DNA from: Acanthococcus lagerstroemiae
Taxonomy: Eukaryota; Arthropoda; Insecta; Hemiptera; Eriococcidae
DNA: 64,000 nucleotides
Assembly (NCBI GenBank): GCA_031841125.1
Contig: CM063109.1
Span: 9,648,321-9,712,320 of the forward strand
Direction of reading: 5' to 3'
Position numbers and translations under genes: made by a program
Part shown: positions 1-10,920 of the stretch, in pieces
Numbering within the stretch: the first letter of the stretch is position 1
Layout of the letters: each line of letters begins with the position of its first letter
The notes under the pieces: generated by a model
Told to the model about the DNA's origin: nothing
Database searches by the model: none
What the model saw: only the letters and a program-made list of their open reading frames with translations

Positions 1-860
1 GCGGGGAGGCTAATTCAAAATACTGCGTCCCACGTGGTGTTTGGGAGAGAAACGACAGGGGGGAAAGATTAGTAGAAATTGTCCAAAAATTTAACTTATG
101 TACAGCAAACTCTTGTTACAAGAAAAAAAAAAGTGAAGAGGAAATGGACGTGGATATCGCTAGGGCTCTATAGTTTCACCTGGGTATACTAAGCCGCCAT
201 TTTGGTTCATACTGCGCCCGTGGATGCCGAATCCGACTATGCGGAGCGTAACGCGTATTCAATTCGGCATCGACAGGCGCAGTACGAACCAAAATGGTGG
301 CTTAGTATACCCAGGTGAAACTATAGAGCCCTAATATCGCCAGACGGGAAAACTAAAAATGAGACTGACCATCTACTAATAAATGACCTGTCAGTAGTTA
401 AAGATGTAACAACACTGTCAAAATTTGGCTTCTCATCAGACTACCGCATATCACGCTGTAAATCGAGCATCCCGCAGAGAGCCCAGTATAAAAATCACAG
501 GAAGGGTGAAGGGAGAGGAAGGTGGATCATTCCAGTCAGAAAGAAAGAAGATGCACGACAGGAACTAAAATTAGTGCTAGAGGAAATTAAAGTCGAGGAA
601 AATTTCTACGATAGTATGGTCCAGGAGAGTTTAGAGTGACGAGGGCTAAAGAGAAAACCAGGGATAAGCATTCAAAACAGACTTTCGAATCAGGAAGAAT
701 AACCTTTGGAAGAATAGAAATAAAACACCAATGGACAAAACTGAGCTAACTAAAATACAAAAATTGGCGAAGAAAACTGTTGGAGAAGATATTAAGCAAT
801 ATATGATTAGGAAAAAATTCAAGATATTTTGGAAGAAAGTTCTTAGAAAATGAAAAATTC
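1..860 (+). mobile_element. RTE-type non-LTR retrotransposon fragment (endonuclease C-terminus and linker)
   Basis: Conceptual translation in shifting frames gives the end of an RTE/BovB-class AP endonuclease: ERNDRGERLVEIVQKFNL near 50-110, KWTWIS just before 160, PDGKTKNETDHLLIND from 340, then FGFSSDYR (family usually SDHR) near 425. Linker sequence with MDKTELTKIQKLAKK follows near 730-770. The copy is dead: there is a frameshift at the A-run near 121-132, another after SDYR, a stop near 640, and a foldback element at 161-333. Removing that insertion plus one 7-bp duplicate restores the WTWIS-PDGKT motif. The 5' part lies outside the window and no reverse transcriptase follows. RTE assignment rests on recalled family motifs. 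Confidence 0.7.
161..333. mobile_element. Foldback (palindromic) element, copy 1
   Basis: 173 bp forming one near-perfect palindrome centred near 247. It starts TAGGGCTCTATAGTTTCACC and ends with the complement; the arms (about 75 bp) differ at only a few positions. Flanks are a 7-bp direct duplication ATATCGC (154-160 and 334-340). The insertion site is certain because removing the element plus one duplicate rebuilds the RTE endonuclease motif across the junction. The core GCCCGTGGATGCCGAAT...GCGGAGCG is shared with copies at 16634, 40608 and 48000. No coding capacity. Confidence 0.88.
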
Positions 861-1794
861 AAATAAACAGTTTCAAAATGTGCCTAACTGCCCAATTATT
901 TGGGTGTTTCACCCCTTCCCATAGTTTCGTCCCTGCAAATGCAGACTGGAACCTTATCCCCCAATCACTCACATTTGCGCACATGAGCATTCCCTATTCT
1001 GGGAGGGTAAGGTGGAAGGATGTTAGGAATACTTGAGAGGAACACACAACTTCCTTTACACATTGAGGTGGTCGTTGTTTACTCTTGGTGATCTTTTTTT
1101 CTGAATTTCTTCTGATACTTCTCCTAAATTGATGCCAATGAAATCAAATTGAATCAAAAAAAAAAAACAAAAAAAAAACTACAAAGTTTTCTATCGATCG
1201 GATTAGAGGTATCCGTACCAGGAATTCCCTTTCGTTCTTATGGGAAAATACATGGAGTTTTGACTTTTGTTTCTGACTAAAGTTCCCTCCTATTCGGGCC
1301 GTACAGCGCTAGTATCGACTACTCTTATCAGCGACCAAAAGGTGAAGTTTTTGACATATGTAGCAAAATTTTGGAATCTAGGTACAAAAATAGTCTTAAT
1401 CGAAAGAACATTCGTTGTTTGAAAAATTCGTTTCTCTTTATATACTTCAAAAACGTCTTAATTTTCGAGATATTTCAACTTTAATGAGTATGAACATCTA
1501 CGGGGAAAATGTATAGATTTACCTTTTGCTACTTATCTCTTTGACTCGATAGCGACGCACTCTGACGGGTGTACGGCCCGAACATTCACCAGGACCACAG
1601 ACCGATAATTAAACAATAGAACATTTGCTATCGGATTCAGCTTGTGACATTGGAAGATAAGTCTTTTGCTTTCAACTTTTAGATTTTAATAAAATGTTCG
1701 ACTTTCTCAAATTTTAGGCTCTAGGTCAAACAGAGAAAATCTTGTAACAACAGATATCGGGCTGCTCAAAGCGGTGGCGCGCTGCAGTCGTTTA
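861..1794. other. Stretch with no recognised feature
   Basis: AT-rich DNA with short A runs (1158-1180). No open reading frame with recognisable protein similarity, no clear inverted repeat and no splice-bounded exon seen. Confidence 0.5.
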
Positions 1795-2130
1795 TAAATG
1801 ATTGAGTGAGTGAGTGAATCACTGACTCAATGAGTAACTGAGTGAATCACTGAGTCACTGAGTAAGTGATTGAGTGAGTGAGTGAGTGAATCATTGACTT
1901 ATTGAGTGAGTGACGGAGTAACTAAGTGAATAACTCAGTAAATAATCGAGTGACTGAGTGAATCACTAAATAAATAAGCGAATGACTGAGTGAGTGAGTG
2001 AATCATTGACTCAGTGAGTGACGGAGTGAATGAATAACTGTATTAGAGAATGAATGAATGAATGAGTAAGTGAGTGAATCACTAAATAAGTAAGCAAGTG
2101 ACTGAGTGAATGAGTGAATCACTGACTTAG
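1795..2130. repeat. Degenerate 4-bp minisatellite (GAGT/GAAT, with CACT blocks)
   Basis: About 335 bp of tetranucleotide-phased sequence dominated by GAGT and GAAT, with recurring GAATCACTGA segments. A minus-strand reading frame here (HSFTQSLAYLFSDSL-like) is an artefact of the tetranucleotide period. Confidence 0.85.
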
Positions 2131-2560
2131 AAGTCGTTATATAGTATGCAATTTTTCTAGTTTCACCCAACGGATTCACAAGAGGAGAAAATGGACGCGT
2201 GAGTCGTATCATATCTTTGTACTGAGTGAACAATGGTCATGAAATTATGGACAGGGTGAAACCGTTTTACAAAAAAACGCCGCATTAGGTAAGAAAGGCG
2301 AAGGGAAATGTGAAAGCGGTCGAGTTCAAACATCTTTTGGTTTCGAAAAATTTTTATCTTATGTTTTACTAAACTGAATAGAACATATTTAGTTTTTGAG
2401 AGCTAAACATTTCAGAAAAAAAAAAAAGTTTTGTGAAACATTAGGGGAAGGGTGGGTGTCAATTCAAAATATTATTTAAAAAAAAAATCGGTGCTGAGCA
2501 AATTCTGTTGGCCAGTTGACAAATCTGGAAAATTAAGAATTTCTTGTAGGTTCAAACTGT

Positions 2561-2670
2561 TCCTTCCGGCCACTGATGCGATACTCGAAAGGGTAGTTTC
2601 CGGGGCCGGGGGTGCGATTTGTCAGGGGCTACTTTGACATTCGTGCATCGCCATACGTCCCACCAGGCAT
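2561..2670 (-). mobile_element. Short SINE (about 110 bp) with 14-bp target duplication
   Basis: Flanked by a perfect 14-bp direct repeat TAGGTTCAAACTGT (2547-2560 and 2671-2684), so the complete unit is 110 bp. Read on the minus strand it contains GGTGGGACGTATGGCGATGC and, 65 bp later, CCCTTTCGAGTATCGCATC. The latter resembles a Pol III B box and the former an A box. A related unit on the plus strand starts at 15945; more distant ones are at 20539 and 30085. Source RNA not identified. Confidence 0.7.
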
Positions 2671-2690
2671 TAGGTTCAAACTGTGTTGTA

Positions 2691-4290
2691 TATTTTAGTC
2701 GATATTTCTGCTGTTTACACCCCTTCCCCGCGAAAAAACTTGTTAGCCGCGGCTCTCTCTTAATCCTCCAAGTTGGTTCGAAAACTCGCGTGTCGAAATT
2801 TTTCGCTAAGAAAAGATTGTCTACTAATTTACGAGAACTTGAATCGTTAGGTACCTGTTCACCATTATGACTCATTCCACCTTTCATGGTGCCTCGATTA
2901 GAAAGCCCCACGGGTATCAGCGCGGCCCGAATACTAAATATGATAACTAAGGCTCGAATGAAGAATCAAATTAAAGCTTACAAAATGATATGTATCCCAT
3001 AAAGCAAACGCCGTATTAATTTAGGTGTTTTTTCTTTCAATTTTGTAACCGAGCATCTGGCAAATGATTTACAAACGAGTATGCTTCTTGTAATAAACTT
3101 TTTCAGGCAAGTAAAAGGTAATTCACGTATTTGAATCGAGAGATTGCTTTTGAAAATTTTTTTTTTGAATTGGCGTGGCCTCGAGATGAAGGCATGTATA
3201 CGCTTTTGTTCCTTCTCGTATAATAGGTACACATAAGTGTGAAGTAATTTTAAGTCTGTGTTATGCTTGTCTAAGTCATTATGAACATTATAACGGCATT
3301 ATTGGTCCGCACCATTAATGCTTGAATAATGCCAACAATTCGCCTCTCTGTATCAATCAGCGAATGAGGCGATTTGGAATCGGCAAACGTGGCAAATTGT
3401 AAGCTCTCGTCCAAAAAAGAATTCCGCTAATTTTCGTGATCCTCGGTGAGATGTGTGCGATGCGATCGCTCTAAGTTTTTGACCATAGCATTTAATTTAG
3501 AAAAAACGGGAAACGTAATATCATTTTCGCAAATTCGCCGTAAAAGAATATACAAGCTGATGCGCTGTATGGCGAAAAAAAGAAAAAAAGCAGAGAAGAA
3601 TCTGGAAAAGGAAGTGGGACACTTTCACGTACACACAGTAGGTAGATACGTTTTAATACTCCGTGTGCGACTACGATGAACGTATGAATGAACAAGTGTG
3701 TCAAGTGTAAATCATCGTAAATTAATACAAATGATTGAGAACAATTATTCTGTTGTAGACGGCTGGTATTCACATGCGTACTTTACTACCGCCTGAAATA
3801 TTTTACTTTTCTGAGTTTCTTCGTGCCCTCAAACATTGTAGGTAATCTAGAAGGACAGCGCGGACCCAAGTTAATATGGCACTGGCCATATCGGCCGGCT
3901 CGCGATCTAACCGATAGACTCTCATGAATCATCAGAGGGGACCCATCGAGGTCAAAAGTTCACCCTTTCGATGTCAAAAATTGTTAGTAAGGGAGCTGAA
4001 CGTGACTTGATGGCTTAATCGTCGAGTCCTCAGTTTGGCCAGTGCATGCTGACCGCATCGTCAGATAACTGAGGACGAGGTTAACCTCAAATCCTTACAT
4101 TTCGGAATTTCGTCCGATTATTTTGGGAACAGGAAATTCTCGTCGCCGAGAGGTTTCACTTCCTTCATCGGGCTCACGTACGAATCGCCCGCTAACCTGC
4201 AAAATCAACAACGTGCCACTCCCAGCAAATGAGGTTTTTCATCGATTTGAATTAATTGATAATGATGATCATGATATATATTCCTTAAGG
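2691..4290. other. Stretch with no recognised gene
   Basis: AT-rich sequence with a few short reading frames on both strands (for example 2978-3232 minus, 3446-3679 plus) that lack recognisable domains, plausible splice context or codon bias. The frame at 2552-2911 minus is an artefact of the SINE. Confidence 0.5.
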
Positions 4291-4299
4291 TGCGTCCAC

Positions 4300-4445
4300 A
4301 TTAAGATGATCAGCCTATTCATCCTGGATGATCAGTCTGGGGATGATCAGCATCTTTTGATCAGACCGCCAATAAGTCGATCGGGGATAAAGGATGATCA
4401 TCCAGGCTGATCAGTCCTTCAGCTTCATTTTGGCTGATCATCCGC
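4300..4445. repeat. TGATCA-rich cluster
   Basis: About 145 bp carrying roughly seven TGATCA palindromes, mostly as GATGATCA, with one GATCGGGGAT variant. The direct motif GTCCACA occurs at both ends (4296 and 4449). It could be the inside of a small transposon, but no inverted termini are obvious. Confidence 0.5.
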
Positions 4446-4684
4446 ACGTCCACACTACATTCATCTTGGGCATTTCTCTCCCTGCTCCGCTCTCTCACCA
4501 AGGACTTTCTCCTCCATCAGGTCCTCTTACTCATCTTAACCCCCTGTCCCATCCAGGGCCTCCATCTCCGTCCACAGCCCACTCCCCCACAGGGGCCCTC
4601 CTCCCCCTTCAAGAGCTTCCTTCACAACCATGAACCCCTTCTGAGGGTAGGCTACCCCTGGAAAATTGAGCAATTAAGGGGCAG

Positions 4685-4905
4685 GGTAGGCAACCCGCAG
4701 CGAATTGAGATCTTGGAGATTATGGGTAATTATGTCATTACATGTCTTTTTAAGTCTTATTATGTCGGTTATGTCTTAAAACTTGGAGATCTTTTATGTT
4801 AAAACAGATTATGTCCTTGAAAGTAGCTGATCTGCCCCTGCATTTTTTCTGAATTTTAGGTTGGCAACCCGCAGTATGGGTAATTATGTCATGATATGTC
4901 TTTTT
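4685..4905. repeat. Two direct copies of a ~45-bp sequence
   Basis: GGCAACCCGCAG followed by TATGGGTAATTATGTCAT and ATGTCTTTTTA occurs twice, near 4689-4752 (with an extra insert) and 4863-4905. Between them are further ATTATGTC and CTTGGAGAT fragments. Probably a decayed tandem unit of a non-autonomous element. Confidence 0.55.
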
Positions 4906-6819
4906 ATGACTTGGAGCTGGTAGGGACGAAGGCCGGGATTTAGATATCAGGCTCCTTGAAGTTTTTTTTTTTTCAAGGAGGGGGGCGCAGGAGGATTTTG
5001 GTTTTTAATATATAGAGAGATGACCTTATATTGTATCTCTCAATACTCTTAAACTGAAGCCTCTTCCGCCGCCCCTGGCGCCATAATTTTCCAGATCGTA
5101 ACCACCTTTTTACTTTCATAGAATTTGTCGTTAGATATGCTGGAGCTCTTTTACCTGGATTCCAGAATTCATTTTTATAGTTATTTTCCCTCCCCCTAAA
5201 CCATTTAGGCTTCACGAGGGAGGGGCTAATTCCGGTTACTCTGATTTTCCTCAAGTTCCAAATTCTTTACGAGATTCTAAAGTCAATTTTTTAGACAGGA
5301 TAGCCGACCAAGCTCTGAATCGCTAATTTCAAATATCGTCTCAGATATTTTTATTCAACCCCTTCCAGAGCACTGTCGTAATACGAATTCAGCTTCTCCG
5401 GCGAAAAATTGCACGAAGTATCGAAATAGGGGTGGTTTTATGTCGTCGAATATCGCTTCCAATTTTTAATCTGGACCTGTGCTTTTTTAATCGAGAAATT
5501 TTTACGACGTTATTTTCTATTAGCAACACTTTGAATAAATAAGACTGTATTTTTACTCTATTTGGTGGCTTTAATTAGAAAGGATGAATTTCGAGTCAAC
5601 CGTTGATTGTCCTGTGCTCTTGCTACCTTATGGGTCGCACCAGAGGATCCAAAAATTACTCCTAAAATCGAATACAGCGACCTCGAAAACTTATAAACTG
5701 ATTTTCTAATTTTACTCTCCCCCCCCCCCCCTTCACGGTCGACATTAAGTCACACGAAAAAAAAATCTATGACGTTGCTAATTGAATCGGTTAGAACTAA
5801 AAGGGGTTCAGTTCACTTTTGTCATTTTTGCTTTTTTTCACGGATTATGGGGTCTTAAAGTATCGCGGATCTGCTGGTGTGGTCAAAATTTCGCGAACCA
5901 GCTGGGAAGGTGCTTTTTGGCATCATCGCTTTCTTACTTCTTTTTTTTTTTTGTAATAAAATTTTTTCAAAAAATTGTGTTTTTCCAGAAATTGTTTGAA
6001 AATTGTGTATTTTAGCGTAAAGAATATAAATAAATAAAGAATGCCGACCCACCCCCTTTTTTGCATTTTTATACCTGAAAAGTGCTATTTTCAAAAACGA
6101 AATCACAATTTTTCAATACAGCTTCAGAACTTTCTTCTTGCGAACAGGGATATTGCTCGATTGGAATGGAACCAAGACTAAAGTGACCCCTTTATGTCTG
6201 GCTACAAAAGGGGGGGGGGAATTTCGTGTCAACTGCAAAAAAAATCGTTCAGAATCATAAAATTTGGAGAAGTCCGATTGCATCCGAAAAGTAACCCTCG
6301 CACCTTTTTCATAGTCTTATTGCGTCCCGTTTTTGTCCCTTGCTTCGAATGGCTCGATTGCGTCCATCATAAAATTGTGTTTGACCACGTGCCGTCATCA
6401 AATTACCGCATCTAGCATATTGTTCTCGTTTCTGTTTGCGTCCTGAGCTCTAATTGGTTGAAAAAGAAGCACTCTCTTGCCTAAAATCTCAGTTTTGGCT
6501 TTTCGTTAAATTTCGAACTACTGCATTAAAATAAATGAACTACTTGAAACAAAAGTTCTGTTTGTAATTTTTGAAAAGCCCAATTTTTCCAACTTGTGTT
6601 TTTCGTCGAACTGCTAACTTGAAACCACTGAACTGCTAATTACAGCCGTAATTTCTTTAGGGATAGCCTGTCTCCTCATTCACAATGGCCCTGAACCCAT
6701 GTGAATATCTGGAATCTCTTCTTCGAAGTAAATTTTATTTCATAATATTATTTGTGAGCAACTTAAGGTACCTGATGCATTCGTTACTAATTTATACATA
6801 TGTATATTTTTTCTTTCAG
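4906..6819. other. Stretch with no recognised gene
   Basis: AT-rich with homopolymer C and T runs. A possible exon bounded by ATTTCTTTAG (ending about 6659) and CGAA/GTAAAT (6726) was examined. It has an in-frame stop in the phase needed to join the 34-nt exon at 6820, so it is not called. Confidence 0.45.
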
Positions 6820-6853
6820 ACTCCATCAAATAATTTATTCACGTGTCCAGTTG
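6820..6853 (+). CDS. uif: Candidate 34-nt upstream exon of uif (start of the C-type lectin domain)
   Basis: Acceptor TTTTTTCTTTCAG and donor G/GTAAGTT bound 34 nt that read TPSNNLFTCPV plus one base. Spliced to the exon at 41611, the leftover G completes a glycine, giving [15 protein letters not shown]. That is the canonical beginning of a long-form C-type lectin domain (C-P-x-G-W, six residues, C-Y), and the first certain exon otherwise lacks its first cysteine. Phase (0 in, 1 out) matches exactly. The preceding exon with initiator and signal peptide was not found; it may lie left of the window or in this AT-rich region. The exon is tiny and 34.8 kb from its partner, so a chance match is possible. 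Confidence 0.5.
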
Positions 6854-6854
6854 G

Positions 6855-8518
6855 TAAGTTAACTTTTTTACTTGATTTAGACATTAGGTCAAAAACAAGA
6901 TCGTATGATCTTCTTGTTATCCAAGCGTGGAGCTTGATCACATTCGCGGAAGAGAGGATCGGAGGGAAACCTGAGGCAAAATTTCTAATGAATCATTCGT
7001 AGAAAGAAATACATGTAAGGTGAATTTTTGTGAGAATCCATCGAGCGAAATGTCCCTTTTGCCGTTCGTTTTCCCAAGGTAGGAACAGAAATGACAGAAG
7101 GACAACGACTGGTTTACGGAGTAAGGTCTCAATTTTCCCACTCGATGCTTTAAGTTTAATATTAACTTATAGAAACGATTGCGCTGGTTTCAGTGTGTGT
7201 TTCCATAAGTATTCGAGGCCTGGAGTGAGGAATTTCCATATTCAGGTCCGCAGATACTGAGTTTTTATGTGTGGGGGGAGGGGGTGTATAGACCACCAAA
7301 ATGCGGAGTAATTTCAGTTAAGATTTAAAAAATCTCTTTATTTTTTCAATTGTGCCGTCTGGCTACAAAAACTTGCCGAATGCCGACTTCGTCAACCAGT
7401 TTAGAGGGAAACGACTCCCCCCCCCCCGTCAATATGGCTTGGTCAATACTAATCACTCTTGAAATTTCCGAATTTATCTGAATAATGCGACAGTCCCTAA
7501 GATAATCCCTGAGTTGAGCCTCTTGCAATCTCAGCTTTGAAACCATCTCTCAGATGTTTCAATCTCAGCGTAGTTCTCAAAGCTCTAAATAGAAAACTTG
7601 GAATATGACCTCAAAGATGAAGTTTTTCAGATCATACAGACGAATTAAACCAGGCAACAAAGATATGTGGTGACAATGCCCCTGCCTAAAAAGACCCGTT
7701 TTGGCTCATGCTCATTTAAAAAAAAAAAAAAAAAAAAACCAGCGCCTGATCTTTTTTTCAATTTTGAGAGCCCCAGTAAAATCATCTAATTTTTGAGAGT
7801 ACGAGGAACTGACTCGTGTATTTTTTGTATTGAAAGGGCATAGTATATCTGACTTTTTTGAGGGATGGGGACTGACAGAATCGTACAACTTTTTGTCTTG
7901 CTCAAGTAAGGGGTGCAGTAAAATCTAAATGGGGTAAGTGCTGCTGGAATCCTGTGACCTATCTTTGCATCTAAGCATCCCCGACAAAATCGTCTGTCCT
8001 TTTTTCCTTTTCAAGGGGATCCTAGATCTGCCTGTTTAAAGTCCTAGCAGAATAGTCGGACCTCCTTTCTAACATTAAAAAGTTGTCGGTCCTTAGAAAC
8101 GTTTGCTAACCTGGCCATGTTCTTTAAACATTGCACAAATCGTGTTTATAATAGTTTGCCACAAAAATTCAAAAGGTAAACTCAGAACTGGAATTTTCCG
8201 GATCGTACAAGAAGCTTATTACTTTCCTGAAACATACCAAGTGAACTCCACCTATGTTGATGCTTACGCTTTAAGGTTTCAAGGCATGGTGGAATTCCTG
8301 GAAATTCATTAACCAAAGTTACAGATGGCTAATAGCTAGATACATCTATCAATTACTCGTAAATAGGTACATGAGTACATTTTAATTGATAAATTGAAAT
8401 TCAGTATAATTCTAGGTGTTTATAAAAGGGTGTGCTTACAGTGGAGCTCTTGAAAATCCTGGTCTGACCAGCAGGAGTTACTGTACAGCTGGGTGAGCAA
8501 CACTAAAAAATCTATCGT
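6855..8518. other. Stretch with no recognised feature
   Basis: Low-complexity runs (poly-A near 7718, C-run near 7421) and short unsupported reading frames only. If the exon at 6820 is real, this is the start of the large uif intron. Confidence 0.45.
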
Positions 8519-8837
8519 CAGGGATGTACCTATGAGTTTTTCCTGGGGAGACAAAGATTGTGAACGTCTCAATGACTCAACTCAAAATTCTCAAGTATCA
8601 AAGCAAAAAATATACTTTTTTACTTGTTCGATTTCTCCTTCTGACTCAACTCAAAATTCCCAACAAAGTAAAAAAAACCTTTGACTTGTTGGATTTTCCC
8701 AACTTTTCAACTCGATTCTCGAGTATCAAAGCAAAGAAAAAAAAAGAAAACCTTCTGATTTGTTGGATTTTTCCAACTCCGCCTGAATGAGATGGTAAGG
8801 GGAGAAGTTGCCCTCTATCCCCTATTGGTATGTCCCT
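8519..8837. mobile_element. MITE with internal ~70-bp tandem repeats, copy 1
   Basis: Begins CAGGGATGTACC and ends GGTATGTCCCT, short inverted termini. Inside are three degenerate units of about 65-70 bp, each with ACTCAACTCAAAATTC, AAGTATCAAAGC and CTTGTTGGATTTTCC. The same architecture recurs at 24217-24580. Boundaries at the right end are uncertain by a few bases and no target duplication is clear. Confidence 0.68.
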
Positions 8838-9294
8838 CTGTTTATCATGCTCAAATCGTAACATGATAGAGGGGAAGGGTTAGCTTCTCATTCGTAATTT
8901 CAAATCAATTTATTCCTCTGATAAAAAAAATTAAAAATAAAATGTCTGTAAAGAGTATCTACACTACATGCAGATACCTCATCATATGGATTCGGATTCC
9001 ACAACAAAGTGGGCGGCATCTAGTGGACGTTTTTATAACCAACGAAAGAGTGATGATAAAACGATACGAAGCTGTGAATATTCTTTACCAATGTTGTAGC
9101 TAGATTATTTCTTATCCGTTTTAGTTTGGAGTTTCACTTTCCATTACACTTTACTTTTAATTCTTTTACTTTTATTTTACAACTTAGCACTTCCTTGATC
9201 ATTCTTTCATTTTCTTATCAGTAAGATGACAGGGCTACAGCAGAGCGCCACGAGGCCTGCGGAATCCGAATAATATGTCTTATAACTACCAAAC
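8838..9294. other. Stretch with no recognised feature
   Basis: AT-rich sequence, no coding or repeat structure seen. Confidence 0.45.
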
Positions 9295-10151
9295 CAGCGT
9301 TGCCAAAACCTATTTTACTTAAAATCTCTTAATTTCATCAAATAAAATCCCAATAAAAAATTCCAGATTTTAAAATTATACGCGCTTTCTATTTTTTTCT
9401 CCCATTTTACCCTTTTCTGTCTTCAGTTTTCATTTTTAGTGTGCTACTATAAACAAATGGACCATACTGACAAGTGATAGAACAGCAAACTTGATTATTA
9501 TTTTCTCAATGTATATTAAAGCAATAAATAGCGTACATTATAGTGAATGAAATAGTTACTAGCAAAGACTACTGTTTGTTTTTGTAAGTGAACTTAGCGG
9601 TCCAAATATTTACATGCAAATGCAAATAGAAACACCAAACTGTAAAATTAAAATTATTTCTGAACACGTGAACATTAAGACTGTATCGGTGAAAAAAGAG
9701 GAATCCTATTGTATCAGACTGTCAGTGAAATATCACTGATAATAATTAATAAAACAATAAACAAGAGAAACCGCAAGCCGGGTAGAAAGGCAGAACTGGT
9801 TATTCAGACTACTATCGCTAAAAAAGGACTCTAACTAAGCGATTTTTATAGGCTAATATGAAATGAGGACGAGGAGGTATATCCACTTAGAGATGTCCAG
9901 GGAGAGGACCTAAACTTCCCAAGACATCCCCAGTGTATGTAATTATGTATTTACAAATAATGATAAAATCTTATATTACAGTCACGCAGTCTTCAGGAAC
10001 CTTGTCCGTGCAGTTCCTACATTTATTGTAAAAATCCCAGAAAGTTTCAAAAGTTTCAGGATAAATGGAATCCCTGAAAAAATCCCTTTTTGCTCTCATT
10101 GATGACAAAAATCCCAGATTCTGGGATTAATCCCTCAGGTTGGCAACGCTG
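9295..10151. mobile_element. Non-autonomous hAT-type transposon with perfect 8-bp target duplication
   Basis: 857 bp with termini CAGCGTTGCCAA and TTGGCAACGCTG, flanked by identical 8-bp repeats TACCAAAC (9287-9294 and 10152-10159). An 8-bp duplication and CAG-type inverted ends are hallmarks of the hAT superfamily. The inside is AT-rich, without a recognisable transposase. Confidence 0.85.
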
Positions 10152-10228
10152 TACCAAACATGTTCCACGCATTCATTCGACGCACAACAGGTTCCATGAT
10201 GACGTCATTATAATATCATTCTTAGTGT

Positions 10229-10450
10229 TCTGGTTGGCCGAGTGGATAGCGCGTTGGTTTCAGAATCCGGAGGTCCTCGGTTCGAGCCCACGTATGGCAA
10301 CTCGCCAGAATTTTCGACCTAGGCCGGTTTTTCGGCCAGAAGGGTAGAGAGCTAAGACAGCCCTAACAGCCTCCCCGACGGCGTCTCTGAAGTGATGCTC
10401 GAAAGGGCGGATTCCAGGACTTGGGTGGAGAGTAATTTTGAAAAAAAGAG
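10229..10450 (+). mobile_element. tRNA-derived SINE, copy A
   Basis: The head TGGTTGGCCGAGTGGATAGC carries a Pol III A box (TGGCCGAGTGG), and GGTTCGAGCCC is the B box about 45 bp on. The body (GCCAGAAGGGTAGAGAGCTAAG, CTCCCCGACG, GCTCGAAAGG) and A-rich tail match copies at 22990, 29411 (minus) and 55053. The short gap between boxes and appended body exclude a functional tRNA gene. Confidence 0.85.
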
Positions 10451-10522
10451 TGTTAATCGTCCATTCTCGGTGTCAGTCGGCATTCTCAGTGTCGGTCATC
10501 GTTGTTTAATAAGTTCTGCGGA

Positions 10523-10523
<1 letters not shown>

Positions 10524-10553
<30 letters not shown>
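10524..10553. repeat. (ATT)n microsatellite
   Basis: Ten uninterrupted ATT/TTA triplets shortly downstream of SINE copy A. Confidence 0.9.
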
Positions 10554-10554
<1 letters not shown>

Positions 10555-10920
10555 GATTATACTCCACCTCAACAGCCGAAAGGCCAAAAACGAGGGGAGT
10601 TATGATACATACAGAAGGACTATTGTTTCAAAAATACAAATACAAGAGAATAATTTAGAATATAAACTAAGAGAAGAGGGGGGAAAAAAGAAAGAGAAAT
10701 ACAGTATGTTGTTGCAATAAAACAAATTACGAGGCGCGGTTTGTGGTGGTGACTAAGTGAGGATTAAAAAAAAAGGGGTTAAAGAAATATATATATATAA
10801 AAAAAAATATGTATTTCAAAAGGAGGACAAGGAGGAGGTTAACAGCAGATCAATAATTCAAAACAGTAAAGGCTGTAATATAAGTTCAGCAGATCTTAAA
10901 ATTAGAAGTATATCAGACTT

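Noticed and set aside
4394..4633. Proline/serine-rich 79-residue frame
   Set aside because: Low-complexity C-rich DNA next to the TGATCA cluster; no initiator context or conservation evidence.
6660..6726. Putative exon MALNPCEYLESLLR upstream of the 34-nt exon
   Set aside because: Splice-like borders exist, but the phase required for joining to 6820 has an in-frame TGA, and the frame starting at ATG would hit a stop in the next exon.
10229..10295. Possible functional tRNA genes at the SINE heads (also 22990, 29580, 55058)
   Set aside because: Each is followed by the same non-tRNA body and A-rich tail, and two copies have direct target duplications around the whole unit, so they are SINE heads rather than tRNA genes.
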